Below are positions 13,401 to 26,879 of a stretch of DNA of 64,000 bases, piece by piece. The stretch is from Rhyacichthys aspro (taxonomy: Eukaryota > Chordata > Actinopteri > Gobiiformes > Rhyacichthyidae): the NCBI GenBank assembly GCA_036850595.1, contig CM072152.1, positions 19,233,207 through 19,297,206 on the forward strand. The letters run 5' to 3'. Under the pieces are notes generated by a model, which made no database searches, was not told the DNA's origin, and worked only from the letters and a program-made list of their open reading frames with translations. The position numbers and the translations under genes were made by a program. The number at the start of each line of letters is the position of its first letter. The stretch's first letter is position 1.

Positions 13401-15689
13401 TAAATTACTTTTATAGCAGCCATTGCATTCAACTTGTTTACTTCTTTCTCCTCAGCAGGGGCCACAACACTGGGAACACTGCACAAAAATAATAATGTGA
13501 TAACTTCACCTTGTGTGTGTTGCTTGTTTAACATGGTCCACACCACTTTCTGATCTGATTAAGGCCTATTTTTTACAATCATCAAATGTATACTTATTTA
13601 TCTCTTGCTGAGATAATAATACTCTATTTCAAAAAGACAATTTGTAACTGAGTATGATGCCCCAGTAAACTTGAATATATAGCCAAATGAATACAGTACA
13701 TACTAGTACATAAATATTAATATTGTAATTTCTTTCCTGCATGTATTGTGAGGCATGACAACATGAGAATTAATAGATGTGCATAAAGAGAGAAGGAGTT
13801 GTATAAACTGTACTTTGGTAAATCGTAATTTGTTTTATTTAAGGAATGTCCGTTAAATTGACCATAAAGTGCCATGAATAAATGCATACATTTTGTGTTT
13901 CACTGTTTTAGTGGAGTGTTTTTTTTCTCTTATAATCTTAGATTTCAGTGTTGGGTTTTTGTACTGGGCAGCATTTTGTGACTTGTACCTTCTCATGAAT
14001 AAAGAGAATAAAAGTTTTAAATCAAAAATATGTGCTAGAAACCTAAACAGGCTTACACACACTTTGTGATTCTTGCCCCTTTTTGTAACAAAACAAACAA
14101 ATGAGACGAGAGCATTACAAAAACTGTCTTTAACTAAAAGTCACAGTTATATGTGATTCTAGAGATGTCCACACAAATATAATTTTATTTCAAGCTGCAA
14201 ATGTGAATAACTCCACAGAGACGCAGTCCCTCCAGATGCCCGAGCCAAAATTGCACTGTAATGTGGACAAACACAACTGACATACGAAAGCAGTAATGTG
14301 TTCACTTTCTTATTGCCTGACTTTGTTGAATAGTACAAGTCCAGACAGTGAGTAAATTTATTTCACAATGATGTTTTTAAATGAATTGCATTGGTGTTGA
14401 TGTCTTTAAAGAAAACACAGACACTTGTGGTCACTACGTAGCAGATATTTAATGCCTCAAAGCCTGATTACCCAAAATCTTGTGCAACAATTTAAAAAGG
14501 TCTGAATCCCTAAAGATATCAGAGCAATACCGGACATCAGATCTCCAACCAGATTTAGTCTGCCTTGTGTTGTCCTCTCAGAGAAATTCAGAGCTGTTTG
14601 AACTGTCACATGAAGAAAAGCTGTTTGGTTGATGCTTGAAGGTCACAACTGAGGAATTTATTGGTTGTTTCATCTGGGCCAGGGACAGAACAATTATTGC
14701 TGTGTTCTAATCTAACTGTGCATCTATGTTCACTTCTGACAAACTTCAAAGGCTTCTTTTGAAAAACAAGCCTGCTTCGCCCTGCACCTCCATAACAAAT
14801 TAGCATACAAAAGTCCCCCAGCACACGATGCTTCACTGCGCTGAATCTCTTCACCGATGCATGATTGAAGTGGAGCTCTTCTGAATTTCCTCCGTGATCA
14901 AAGTGGGTGAAGCCTGGCAGTTAGCGAGACGGGCCAGAAGTGAAGCTCTGCCTGCGGCTCCCTGTTCTGAGCTGCACCATCAATAGAGTGGCACACATAT
15001 GGCTCTTCACCTCTTCCTCTACTTTAACTGTGAGTGTGGTGAACGTTAATTAGCGTTTTATGATTGCCACACACACGTTTTATAGAGCACGCTCCTGTGA
15101 TAAAGACATGAAGTGAATACATTATCAGATTCATTTAAAATTCTCAAAGGAGCATGAAAAGGCTTCCTTCTGTCACATCTCGTAGTTCAACTGCAGTCGC
15201 ATTCGGGATGTGAAATGTGTCAGCAGTGTTTTGAAACAATTTACAGACTAAGAATCACTTTCTGTAAAACATGATCTTTGCTGAAAATAAATGAATTACC
15301 CTGCCTATTCTGAGAAGAAATGAGTTTGCACTTAAAAGAAATCAAACGGGTCATATCCAAACTGCAGCCCACACTCTTCTGTTAAACCAGCAGCAGACTC
15401 AGAAACCTGTCTGCATAGATTTCAATGCATTAGCCGCTACTGATTCTTAGACGTGCCCCACTTGAAGCTGTACTTTGACAATTCAGCAGAAGTTAAGTGC
15501 CTGCTACACGATCCTACTTGGGAAAATGACTAGGATGGAAAAGATGTGTCAGGCTTCTGTTTTTAACTTGAACCATCACTGGCCTGAATAGCAAATACTT
15601 TTCCTGAATGTGTGAATTGAGATCAGGAATTAAGGTCTGCTTTTACAGCCTTCACTGAACATGTCCCAAAATGCCTGAAACTAAAGACA
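10491..15689. other. Intergenic sequence, possible conserved patches
   Basis: No exon supported. The longest minus-strand open frame (11407-11922, 171 codons) has a low-complexity Phe/Ser/Leu-rich composition and no known domain, so I treat it as chance. Two patches look like candidate conserved non-coding sequence: about 12480-12720, and about 14850-15090, which holds a homeodomain-type TTAATTAGC and several short palindromes. Confidence 0.4.
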
Positions 15690-15810
15690 AGACAGGACTT
15701 TTTTTTATTGTATAGCCCAACATCAGAACAACAGCTGCCTCAGCCTGTGTCCTTCGACCCTCCATCAGGGGGAGGAAAACTAATAAAAAAAATTTAAAAA
15801 ACCAGCAACA
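15690..15810 (+). repeat. Degenerate dispersed fish repeat fragment
   Basis: The motif TTTATTGTATAGCCCAACAT followed by CCTCAGCCTGTGTCCTTCGA and a GGAGGAAAACTAATAAAA segment resembles a dispersed repeat found throughout percomorph genomes, whose consensus I recall as a TTTATTGTATAGCCCAATATCA-type start. The copy is short and diverged. The family name is not asserted. Confidence 0.45.
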
Positions 15811-17700
15811 GTGGATGTGGTGTGATGTCCATTGTGTGTGGGTGTGTGAGGGTAATTAGGTGCAGCTAGCATCAAGGTGGAGGATAGGATGGGGGAGGTC
15901 ATCATGGCGGGGTCTGAAATGATGACAAATCCAGTAAAAATAGGTGTGACATTTTCACTTAAAGCAGAATCAATACAGAACTGCCCTCTGAAGATTTACT
16001 ATTCATACCATATTCATTTTCATATACAATCTGAGAGAGACTTAATGTGACGGTCAAACAATTACAATCACAAATTTGTCTTCAAGGCCTGACACACTTT
16101 TGTACGTGGTCCATCTTGATTTTAAGTGTAATATTCCTCTGAGCAAAGTTTAGCGTTTGGTTTTGTCTGAAAAACCACCCTGGCCCAGTTTCTGGAGCTG
16201 TTGTCCATGTCTGGGACAAAGATGCAGTGGCAGATCCTGGTAAACCTCATAGTGCCAAGTATAAACACAAAGTTTGCCAAGTAAAAAGTGCTGGCTACAC
16301 ACAGTTTGAGTTTCAGTTGAATTATAGATGTAGCAGCGGATTCCTTTCCCAGACCAGTTCTGCTCCAATGGAAACATCAGTGATAGAGAGTGACATGTCG
16401 ACAACCCAATTATACGAACGACCAGCTGTCAGCGACTGTGCAATCACCACAGTCATCTCCGTCTCAGGAAAAACACTCACAGAAGACCACATGGAGGGTT
16501 GCTTAGAAAATAATCATATAGTTAAAAAGGCATATTCAATGAGCGGCAAAGAACACATGTGTGTAGAGAGCAGTGGCCCGACAGCGCCTGTGTGTCCAGA
16601 AGTAAATGAGAGAGAATGATAGTGCTGTAATCAGGCTAGGTCCCAGAGGGCATACGGCAGTGCTGACTGTGAGTCGGCCCCTTATTTCAGACTGGGATTT
16701 CTGGGCCACAGTTCCTCCGTCTGCCTTAAGAACACGCTCTGTATAGAAAGAAGAAAGAGTGTCTGATCATATACTACCACCCCAGCAGAACTGTCTATCA
16801 GTGTAAAAATAAGTGCTGCAGACAAGTTACAGTCATATGTGCCTTGAATGGTGATTCTGTGGGGTTGTCTTCTAACAAGGAACAAATCTACAGTGATATT
16901 TTGTCGTAAAATTACCCATGTAGCACAAAAATGTTATATGCAGTTGTTGATGCAATAGCTAGTTCTGAAATGGAGCGAGCACAAACTCCTTCGAAAAACT
17001 GATGATGCAAACATGTACTGCCATAAAATTGCCACATACATTTAAACTTGGGTGTCATTAAATTACAATAATTGAAATGCTAGTGTCATTGTTGTCATTC
17101 TCTGAGACACAGTCCAGAAGCAAAGTAACACTGTGTAACTGTTAACCACACAATACAGAGCCTCAAACGACTGAACCATATGATCACAAAGTCATTTTCA
17201 CAGTTGTTAACATAAAAAAGGAAGAATAACCCTTCTTTCACTCAGTGCACCCTACTCAAAGGATATGACTGCAAAACAACTGTGAAAGGAGGTAGAAAGA
17301 ACAAGTTACTTTATTACAGTTTAGCTTAGATGGATCAGCAGATATAACTGCAGGAAGTTTGGACTTTTGTAGTGTTTTTTGAACAACAAAAGCAAGCAGA
17401 ACAAACAGAAGCAGGGCTGGAAAATGAAGAAATGTATAAAAGAAGTTTTTTGCTGCTACGTGCTAATGGGCTGAAGTTTTGTTTGACACAGTTAAAGACA
17501 CAGCTGTTATGGCTCAACAGTCTCCAGGAAGTACACAGACAGTGTTTATTTTAGTGCACAACTTTTGGGAACAAAAATCTCTCCAGAATAACTTTTACAA
17601 CGAAGACCAATAATTCATATGAGACACTAGGAAGCACTAGAGTAGCCTGAGTAACATCCATTTTAAAATGAAAGAGTGTCAGTGGGCTCCTGTGCAAATG
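15811..17700. other. Upstream flank of klhdc8a, no gene
   Basis: No recognised exon. A 130-codon plus-strand open frame at 16227-16619 has no family signature, no flanking splice signals that extend it, and does not begin with a clear ATG. I treat it as chance. AT content rises and falls until the CpG-rich block that begins near 17.7 kb. Confidence 0.4.
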
Positions 17701-18038
17701 TAGGTTATTACACACGGTACAGCACACCGCTCTCCCTCTCTCCGCCGCTTGTTCCGCGGAGGATGAAGGATGGTTTGGAACTTGAGCGGTGAAAGTCGGA
17801 GATGAATACTTCATCTGTGACCCACATAATGGCGTTATATGGGGCTCGGTGAGGGCAGCTGTGCCGTGGAGCGCCGGCGGTGAAGAGAGAGCTTTCAGCG
17901 GCGCGCACTTCGCCTCTGCTCGCAGCCTCCATCCACCCTTCTCCGATTCTTCTGCACGGTCCGCACGCTTCCACGAGGAGGACGTGAAGGAGGATAAGGC
18001 ATCCACAGAGAGAGGACCTCCGGAAATCAAATATTCAA
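17700..18038 (+). promoter_or_regulatory. Probable klhdc8a CpG-rich promoter and first exon
   Basis: A short GC- and CpG-rich block, unlike its AT-rich surroundings, ends in a strong donor (CAA/GTAAGT) with the intron starting at 18039. I infer that it holds the transcription start and a non-coding exon 1 of klhdc8a, because the next plus-strand gene body begins downstream and the klhdc8a coding start lies in an exon with an upstream acceptor. The start site is not visible and there is no TATA box. If transcription starts upstream of 17760, short upstream ORFs of about 9, 11 and 16 codons lie in this exon. Larger open frames on both strands here come from CpG-rich sequence. Confidence 0.45.
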
Positions 18039-21000
18039 GTAAGTAGCCCCTGTCAGACATCAGCGTGAAGTATGGCTTTCATCTGTCCGAGAGGCGAGCC
18101 ACTGGGGCATGTTTACGCGCCTCAGTTAAAAAGTAGATAGTACTTTACGCAGCTGTACGTCGTTACTCGTTACAGTGGGTCGCACAGAGAGACAGGAGCT
18201 TTTCAGAGACCTGGTGTTCTTTTGTTTACGACTCTGAACGTATCTCATGTCAGTTTAGGGAAATAGTGTAAAGCAGTAATGGCCACTTTAAATGCTCTGT
18301 TTATATAATGAATGCTTCAGAGTGCAGCAATTAACAACAACCGCTCATTACGAGATGGTAAAATATAAACTATTAGCATAATGTGAGTTAATACAGAACT
18401 TCAGCCTCAAACTCAACAATGGTAAAAATGCAGATCTTATCTTGCACTCTACTTAGTACTAAAAAGTCTAAAAGTTAGCCTATAATAATAATAATTAAAA
18501 AAAATAGTCTAATATTGGAAATAAAGGGGTATTTCCCAAGTGCACTTCCATTCCACCTTCTACATAATTTCCAAAAGCCCCAGTAGTTTTTATTACCTAC
18601 ATCAAGGCCATGAAATAATGATTGATGATGATGGATCTATTGTTACAGTTTTCATGACAAGGATGTGACTGTAAAGACGGTCCAGTCCTTATTTGAAAGG
18701 TCACTTATTCAATATTCAGCGCGCCTGTCTGTCTCGCCTGTCTACATTCAGCCTCTGCAGAGATGTACCGAGAGAAGAGTGACATTTCTTTCTCCTCTTC
18801 TTGTCGCACAGGGGCCCTCACTCTTCACACCGCACCGCCAACTTTAGAATGATAAATTCCTAGAGTGTAGGATGCAGCAAAATTAAAGTTAGTGTGAAAC
18901 TTACCTTCTTTAAACTTATTTGCATGTTATGTATCATTTTAGTTAGAATTAGTCTTTTATTGGTTGCACTATGAGGTATCTTCCCTAAATGTGACCAGCA
19001 GAAAACAATTATCAGAAACCAGGTCATGTTCTCCACTAGTCTCCTTTATGTGGAAAAGAGCAAATCAAAGTCTCTCACTTTATTTTCACCTTCTTTATTA
19101 AAAGTAATGAGCTAATTGTGAAATATGTTTTAATGATATTTGTGTTGTGTTTCTCATAGGTACTGTGTTTTAGAAGGCACTGTTCTTGTACCTCTCAAGA
19201 AAGGCCAAGTCCTGTGTCCTTTAGCTTGTTGCTTTGGATGACATATGCACAGAGGAAATTTAAAATATGTATCTTAACCTTTTCTCGAAATGGTCCACTT
19301 CTTTCCAATTGTGCTTCATCTTACCTCCATTCTTTTTCATTTCAGCACACATTGATTTCTTCCTTCCACCAGAACTCAAATACATATTCAGTCAATTGCT
19401 ATGCAAAGCATGCAGTGGTTATGTTAAATCGATGCAGTTCGATTTGAGCCCGGCTGAAACGTTATCCGGTTCGTTTGCTTATAAGATGACTCGCGGATGG
19501 AAGCGGTTGGAAGCAGTTGCTGTCAGGAGTTCGAAGTTAAACTAATGTGCGTCAGTGCTGCTGGGATGAGGGCTGTATCCTTTTGACAAGCCAAGTCACA
19601 TTTGAAATTTTTACTTGGCAGCAAAGGCCCAGAATCAGTCTGTGATTGACGTTCAGTGACTCATACTTGGTATATTTCCTTTTAATGTCAACTTCACTGT
19701 TTATCTTTCTATATTGGTAAATATTTATAATGTATTGGATTCAAAAAGTTTCAGGTTTTCCAAGTGAAGCTAAAAGCTGGAGCATGTATTTATAAACATT
19801 GAGAATAGTTTAGATTCATGCAGTCTTATGGCTTTATTTCAGCAAATACTTTCTCTAATGTGTGTTTGTGTTGTTGTTGTTTTTTCAACCTCCCCTTTTT
19901 GTGCGTGCCCATAAACCCATCATACACATTTGAATGTATTGTTTAGTGACTGTTTTGCATCCTGTTGGGATACTAGTGGTGAAAAATGGATGATAAAAAA
20001 TAGACATAGTTGATCCAATGACAATAAAATCAAAACATCTTGTTGCTTTTAATAATAGATACCATTATTGTACTGCAGGGCAGAAGCTTTCCCTCTTGAA
20101 AATGGAAAATAAAGGACAATTGAAGTAAAAATAACTTTGTAGATGCTGTTGCTATAAACCAAACAAAGCATTTTAATTACCTTTGGCCCTCTGTGGTTGC
20201 TTTACCAACTAAACAACCAAGGCCATACTGAATAGAATAAATGCTAAGCAATGCCCTGCAATGACTAAAGAAGAAAAGCCGGGCTGCCTGCTGCTAAACA
20301 GACCTACATATATCATTCAGACTGTCTTAAGATCTTTGCTGAATACTTCTTTCTTTTAAAATGGGTCAGGAATAACGTGAAAGCCAACCAGTCAGCTTCT
20401 ACAAAAGATAAAATACACAGTCCATCTACACACATAGTCACACTTAAAAGCACAGCACACAGTAAAGGAACCGTGAGGGAGTTAATTCCAATTTTGCTGA
20501 CACTAGATAGGTCGACCATTCTCTCTCTATCACATAGTAATTACTTATAAGGCCACAGGGATTATGATGTCCCTGAGTCCCCTCTGTAATAGAGCCTGTG
20601 CTTCTTATAGGCCTTTAGTTGTGCTTGCCAGGCTCTATCAGCCCCTCATTAAGCGGGGCCCCTTATATTATACCCTCATGTAATATCCTCCTTCCTACTC
20701 CTTACTATTGCTCCCTGCTTCTGCTGTTCCTCCATTTTTTATGGCTCTTTCTTAGTGACTCCTCTTCTGCTCTGTTCAAGCCTTCACAGCACTGCCCCTC
20801 TGGATCAGCTCAGTCTAATGTGACTCCTACACAGCAGTTATCCAAGAGCACAGATAAATGAGATGGCAGCGCTCCAGTATATATAGTACAGTATAGTACA
20901 GTGCACATGCAATATGCATAGTTCTTATGTAACTAGCGTGATCTTTGTGGCAGACTTGTCATGTGCATCTGCACATCAAGGAGGCATTTCTCAGCTGTGG

Positions 21001-24000
21001 TGATGTTTGCTTTTTACTAAATGCCTGTAACTATTTCCATCTTGTCTCCATGGCTCCTGGCTCCTGGCTCTGCACCACACTGTTCAGCAATGTTTACTGA
21101 TTAGCTCCACCAAGGCTTCAACCTGCTTCCATCTCTCACATGAAAACTCATCAGAGTGTTAGTGTATCTGTGAGAAACTGCATGCATTCAATTACGTACG
21201 CTTTAAATTTGCAAATACAACATGGTCATGCTATGTCCTCAAGGGCCTGTCCCATGGTGAATCCATCAAATGCACAAGGATCCTCCACTGACACTTTAAA
21301 CCATTTATGCACATAAATCTGTGTTTCTGCGCGCTTTGCTTGAGGGACTTACCCAGAATTCATAGAGGTGTGACGTCAAACCTGGGATTACCAAGGAAAG
21401 CCCTGAAGCATAGAAACAAAGCAGCAGGCTTCTTTTCAACTTCACATTAATGGTAAAATGGTGAAGCGTCACTTTATTTGAAAATATTATGCATTTTAAA
21501 AAGTTTGTCAATTAAGCTTTATATGGTAATGGGAAAAAACAAAACAACAACTAAAAACATTTCACTGCAGGCCACGTCTGATTAAAGTCAAGGATTTATT
21601 TTTTAATCCTGAGATGAAATTGACAAGCTTTGTGTTATCTTCTCATTTACTTATTATTCGTAAAGCTTTTAGATGGCCACTGTACCCTGCTTTAAATCGA
21701 GTAAGTGAAGTGAAAACTGGAACAAGGAAACCACATGCTTTGTGCTGAACGCTCCCTAAGATGACAGCACACTTGAGTTGCCAAGGTGACAGTGTGTTCA
21801 CTTTCACAGCATCTGTCAGTTCAACACACATGAATGAACATATAAATAAGAAGCATGAAAACATCCAGAGACAACCACACAAAGCTCATGAGTGAAATGC
21901 CAACTGCTCCACAACAGTCTCAGCCAGCAACCAGCCACAACTGATTAAGTTGCAGCTTTCTCATTAAATGAGCTGGACTCTTCAATGCCAAAATTAGCTG
22001 CTAATTCACTTTACCAACCCAACACTGATCCAGGAACAGCTGGGCTGCAGCATTTTTCCATTTCAATCTTCTGACAAATATGTAAATGACAAAGTTGACA
22101 GAGACTGTGACAGCAGCAGGTAATCTGGCCGTTGGATGTGCGTATATTATTCTGCTGCACTGTTCTCTGTGGCCCATTTGTCTTTGAGGGTTATTTATTT
22201 GAGATGGCACACAGTCCGTTTTCGTCCATACAGTTGAGATAAGGTTAGCGTTAGCAGGGAGAAGAGCCATTGGCTCTGAGCTCTCAGGAGACCGAGGTGG
22301 GCCAGATTTCCTGACTTATTGATCCAGGGGTCAGCTTTAAGACTCTGAGGGGAGTGTTGGTTGAGTGACTCCACTGCCTAAAAACCTTCAGACAACAGCT
22401 TTGTGCACTGCTCTGTTTAGGCAGCACATTCACATAATCCTGTCCTGACCATATCAGCTGGAGCTCAGAAGCCTCTGATTCATGCAGTCTTCAGGCTATG
22501 GAGAAGCTGCCAGAATGAACAGGCCAAATCAGATGGAGCTTATGGCAGGCACATAACCACATGACATGGAGGTAAACCTTCACACTGCTGAGAAGCAGGT
22601 GGTGCACATGTCTTCCAATGCAATTTATCTAAGCACCAACTGATGACAAAAGTAATGGCACCGTGCTGGACATTGTGCCAAACCAAAAGCAACCTTTACT
22701 TACACAAAGTGTCTTTAGATTACTGTTTTCAACCTTTTGCATTTGTACAGTGTGCTCCTGTGGTCATTCAACCAAAAAACCTTTGACTTTATAATATATT
22801 TATATAGTCTGTGCATCTCTTAAATACATCATTTATCCAAGACCGAGATCCAGTATCTGTATGTTTGTTTCTAAAATGTTTGCTGTAATCAGAGACAATT
22901 TAAACAATTAAACAATTTCCACTGCAGTGGAATATTTCATTTTGAGCTATTGTTATTACCCATTGTGTTCAATTAATAATTGATGATTGATGATCCAGCA
23001 ACTGTCTGTAAAAATGTCCTGAAATACATTAAAGTTTCATTCGTCTTGCTTTCAGCCAAACAAAAACTGCTGGTATTTTCCTGCTTTGTTCTCTCTCCAC
23101 AAGTGTTAAATTAGAATAGATTATCAGTAGAAGGGAGCTGCCCTGAAGGAGCTGGACGGTGCTGAACTTTCTAGATAAGACCTGTACAAGCCAAAACAGA
23201 ATGGACTGTATCAGATTGAAGGGTAAGAAAAGCTGGTGAAACTGTGGGTCAAACTTGGCTTTGAAAGAACCAAACCGGTGTGAAAGCTGATAAAACCCAG
23301 GCAGTTTTCTGGTTTAATAAACATCCAAACACCATAAACATGCACCAAGAAAGTTTTGGCAATTTTGGCTGTGTACTGAGGTCAGCTACAGACTGCAGCA
23401 CAGATGCTCTATTTAAATACTGCAGACTGATTAAAAACAAGTCAATATCCAATCCTTGGTGAACTTCTTGCTCCAGAATTCATTTAGAGAGAAGCACATA
23501 AGGCGTTTAATTTGATCTCAGAATTATACAAAAACAAAAAGATGTAGAAGGTAACTGAATATTTACATCTAAAATCTGACCTATGAGACAGTCTCTGCAG
23601 AAACTCTTGCCTTTTGCTCGATTGGCACTTGGATAACATTCTGTGTTAGCAAGTGAGCCTTAATCACCATAATTTAATTAGACTACACATACCCATTACG
23701 TTTAGTTTCTGGTCAAAGGTGTATGGTAACAATTTATTGTCACTTTAAGGATGGCGTACATTTTTGAATGGTAGCAACCAAAAATTTCTATGTGTTGCTT
23801 AGTCACTCTTCTACATAGAGCTGCAAGTAGTTTAAGCCAAAAGTCCTCTGAATGTTTTGTATCACCATGTTTTGTACAAAAAGACCGTTTATTCAGTATG
23901 CACAGACAAAGTGCTTTGGTTCTCATATGGGACTGATTCGTCTCCAGATTGCAGTATTGGTATAACATCAAATGTGTTTGTTCTGGCATCATAAAACTAG

Positions 24001-24071
24001 CTGCATAGGTTGCTGTAGTAACGGCCTAGATTTCTGTATGTATGAAGAATAACTGATGGTGTTATTTTCAG
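18039..24071 (+). other. Putative klhdc8a intron 1
   Basis: About 6 kb of AT-rich sequence between the proposed leader exons. No coding exon is recognised. It is intronic only if the CpG-rich exon near 17.9 kb belongs to klhdc8a. Otherwise it is intergenic. Confidence 0.4.
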
Positions 24072-24171
24072 GAGCCGACGTTCCCAGCTGCTACCTGCTG
24101 TAGAGAGTCCTAACAGAGCGGTTTGTTCTGCCTCCATCTTCCACTTGTCCTACAAAGCCTGCACATAAAAG
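24072..24171 (+). other. Putative non-coding leader exon 2 of klhdc8a
   Basis: A 100-base block bounded by a TTATTTTCAG acceptor and a GTACTG donor. It contains no ATG and has stops in more than one frame, so it would be 5' UTR. Its position between the CpG-rich exon and the first coding exon suits a multi-exon leader. There is no transcript evidence. Confidence 0.4.
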
Positions 24172-26879
24172 GTACTGTTTTGTTGATTGTTACTTTTAGA
24201 GCATGCTTGTATTATTATCATCCAGGAATTGTGTAGCCGAGCTTGTTTGTAGGATGTATGTAAATTGACAGATTTTACACTGTGAAGTGAATCAGCTGAA
24301 TAAAAGCTGAGTGAGAGCGCTACACTCCCTCCTTCCAGGCCTGGTTAATAATAAATCACATCAATCACAGTTTATTCATGTAAAATAATCCGGTTTGTTT
24401 TATCTAATGTTATTAGCAGCTCTATCATTGCCTTGGCTCCAGGTTAGCCTTTGAAATCTCTATATTAGCATCGATGAACAGACTGAGCCCTCAGTGGACC
24501 CCATCTTTATTATGCCACATGGATGGATGGTTTTAAAGACACCAATCAATGATTAAATATAATGTGAAATGAACATGCACTTCATTGGAGTCACTTGATG
24601 AATGAAGCTCATATTTCATCTGGTTTACATTTAGACGCAGTCCCTTTTCGGAGCGTGCTGAGGAGCTGCAACTACACAACTTAATTAAAAGTTTCAAGTC
24701 GGAGACATGCTGACTGTAAATGACTTCAGATGATGCTGGTGGGTTCATGTTGATCTCAAGCTGTTCAAGCAGTTAATTAAAAAAAAAAAATGATGTGGCA
24801 ATCCAAATTGTTACAGATTGCAATTAATGCATGGTGTCAGTCTGGCTGCGATAGAGAAGCGCTGCCTCGTTAGCAAGCGCTCTGTCGGGGTCAGTCTATA
24901 GGACAGCAACTGTTTTTATTTGTTTTTCATCCTTTTTCATAAGCCGTTATTAAGAACAATACAGGCGATAAGCAATCACGCGCAAATGAATAAAACTGCA
25001 CCTCATGGGAAAAGCCCAGCTGTTGCTATGGCAACCGTTCCAGGAGTTTGTGTTGAAGGACGTTTCTCTCTTTATCTTTCCCAATCCTTTATTCCTCTGT
25101 GTGTGAGACGATCAAAGGTGTGACAGGCAGATAAAGCCTGGCGGTTAAAGGAGGAGCGACAGAGGTGTGAAGGCAGGGGCATGTTTTAAACAGACAGGTG
25201 GCAGCTAAGGGACGGCCTTACATTTCTGTGATTTTATCCAGGCTTTGTATATGGTAGCCTATATAGTTACTAGCAGTATTATTAGTTTGATGTCTCTGGG
25301 CGTGAATGCAGTTTGGGGAAGTGTCCCGGCTCAGAAAAACAGTGAAGAAGTGGTCTCATCTTAAACAAAGACAAATGTAAAACACCGAGGTACTGTAGTT
25401 CATTTTATAAAAGTATTCTTCCACAGCAGCTTCGTTCAGCTCACTGGCACAGACAAACATGGCTGCTGGGTGGAAGAATACTGCCATGGCACACACTAGT
25501 ATCCACATAATGACTGCATCAGAATAAATCATAAACCTTACCAAAAGTGCATATGTAGCATATTGCTAAACAGATTTTAGAGATTTGCTCAGAAAGGAAT
25601 GACTACAGTGCTTTTTCTCTGACACCAAGGACCATTTCTATACAGTACACTGCTTCCCTGAGCCTGGCCACCTTACCAGACAACATGTGACACAAAAAAT
25701 CTACTATATAAACAAACCAAAGACTTGCCTTTTCTTCATTGTTTGTCAGATTTTTACTGTGACCTTCCCAAAGCACCACATCCCTGTTTCACACTAATCA
25801 CTTGTGTTAATCCTCTCTTGATGACACCTTAAGACCGAGATCCCGGGTGCATTCAAGGTTATGTTGTCAAAATTAGATTAGCAATGCATGGTGGGTTTGT
25901 TCTGGATGCCGCATCCCACGTCAGTGACAGGCTTCCTCCCCCGTTTCTCGCTGGAAACCATACATGGGCAGGAGACGTGGGTTACAGGCAGGAAACACTA
26001 ATCTCCTGAGGGACAGCACAGGAAAATAACAACAGCAGCATCAGCGGAGGAATACTAAAAATTACAGATGCAATGTTATTTCACTTTGACTACAACAGCC
26101 GTGAATGCGAGCGTATGGGAGGATGATCATACTCACATATCGTAGTGTTACTGCAGGAGGTAGGTGAATGCTTACATGTAGATATATGTGCGTGCTACAT
26201 ATATGTCATATTTTTACTGTACACTCTCCTCAGATATTATGAGAGTGTTTGGATAGTCTTGACGTGTGATGAAATGTGTTGCATTACAGGGAAACCAACA
26301 GTTACATCACTTTGTACAGTTAAATGGAGTTTCAAGCCTCTGCACTCAGGGTTAGCTTGAGGGCTACCAACACAAATGACCAGTGTTTATGAAGTTATGG
26401 CTGGTCAGTTATTGTTTTAAATGAGTAACATGCTGTAGAAAAAGGGACATCTCATCCATTCGCTGTTCTCGTTGCACAACAGCAGGTGTTGGTGCTGATG
26501 GGCTTTTTTCTTATTGATCTACTGTTCTGTATTTACACATCTGTACGGCTTAGCACATCTGGTAACGACAGCAGCTCTATGAATGTGTCAGAGTTGTTTG
26601 GATAAGGTCAAATACTTGAGCTCTACTTACTGTAAACTCATTTCAGAATTGTGGATAACTACTGAGCAGTCTCTTTATAATAGTTTGGTTTTTTCCCCCC
26701 AAAACTTTATCAGAGTATCTCAAAACAAATAAGAGCATTGTCTCTGCACAGTGCTTTTGTTCTTAATGTACAGTAACTACATCTGGTTTTGAAATCCTCC
26801 ACTCAGCTGTACATGCTCTCACAAAAGTTATAATTTTGCTGTGCAGCATAAATCTATTTTCACCTTGTCTCTCCTGCAG
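24172..26879 (+). other. klhdc8a leader intron with candidate enhancer
   Basis: No coding exon. The stretch 24820-25060 is of mixed composition and holds an RFX X-box palindrome. The rest is ordinary AT-rich intron. It ends with a good pyrimidine tract and acceptor (CTTGTCTCTCCTGCAG) before 26880. Confidence 0.5.
25022..25035. promoter_or_regulatory. RFX X-box palindrome
   Basis: GTTGCTATGGCAAC fits the X-box consensus GTNRCCNNRGYAAC except for one base in the left half, and its halves GTTGC and GCAAC are exact inverted repeats. RFX factors bind such sites and drive ciliary gene programmes. It lies in the intron just upstream of the klhdc8a coding exons. Confidence 0.55.

Noticed and set aside
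16227..16619. 130-codon plus-strand open frame
   Set aside because: It does not begin with a clear ATG, has no known domain, and no acceptor/donor pair extends it.
17551..18060. 169-codon minus-strand frame over the CpG-rich block, and overlapping frames on both strands
   Set aside because: Stop codons are rare in GC-rich DNA. The overlapping frames have no homology, and the plus-strand donor at 18039 argues for a leader exon.
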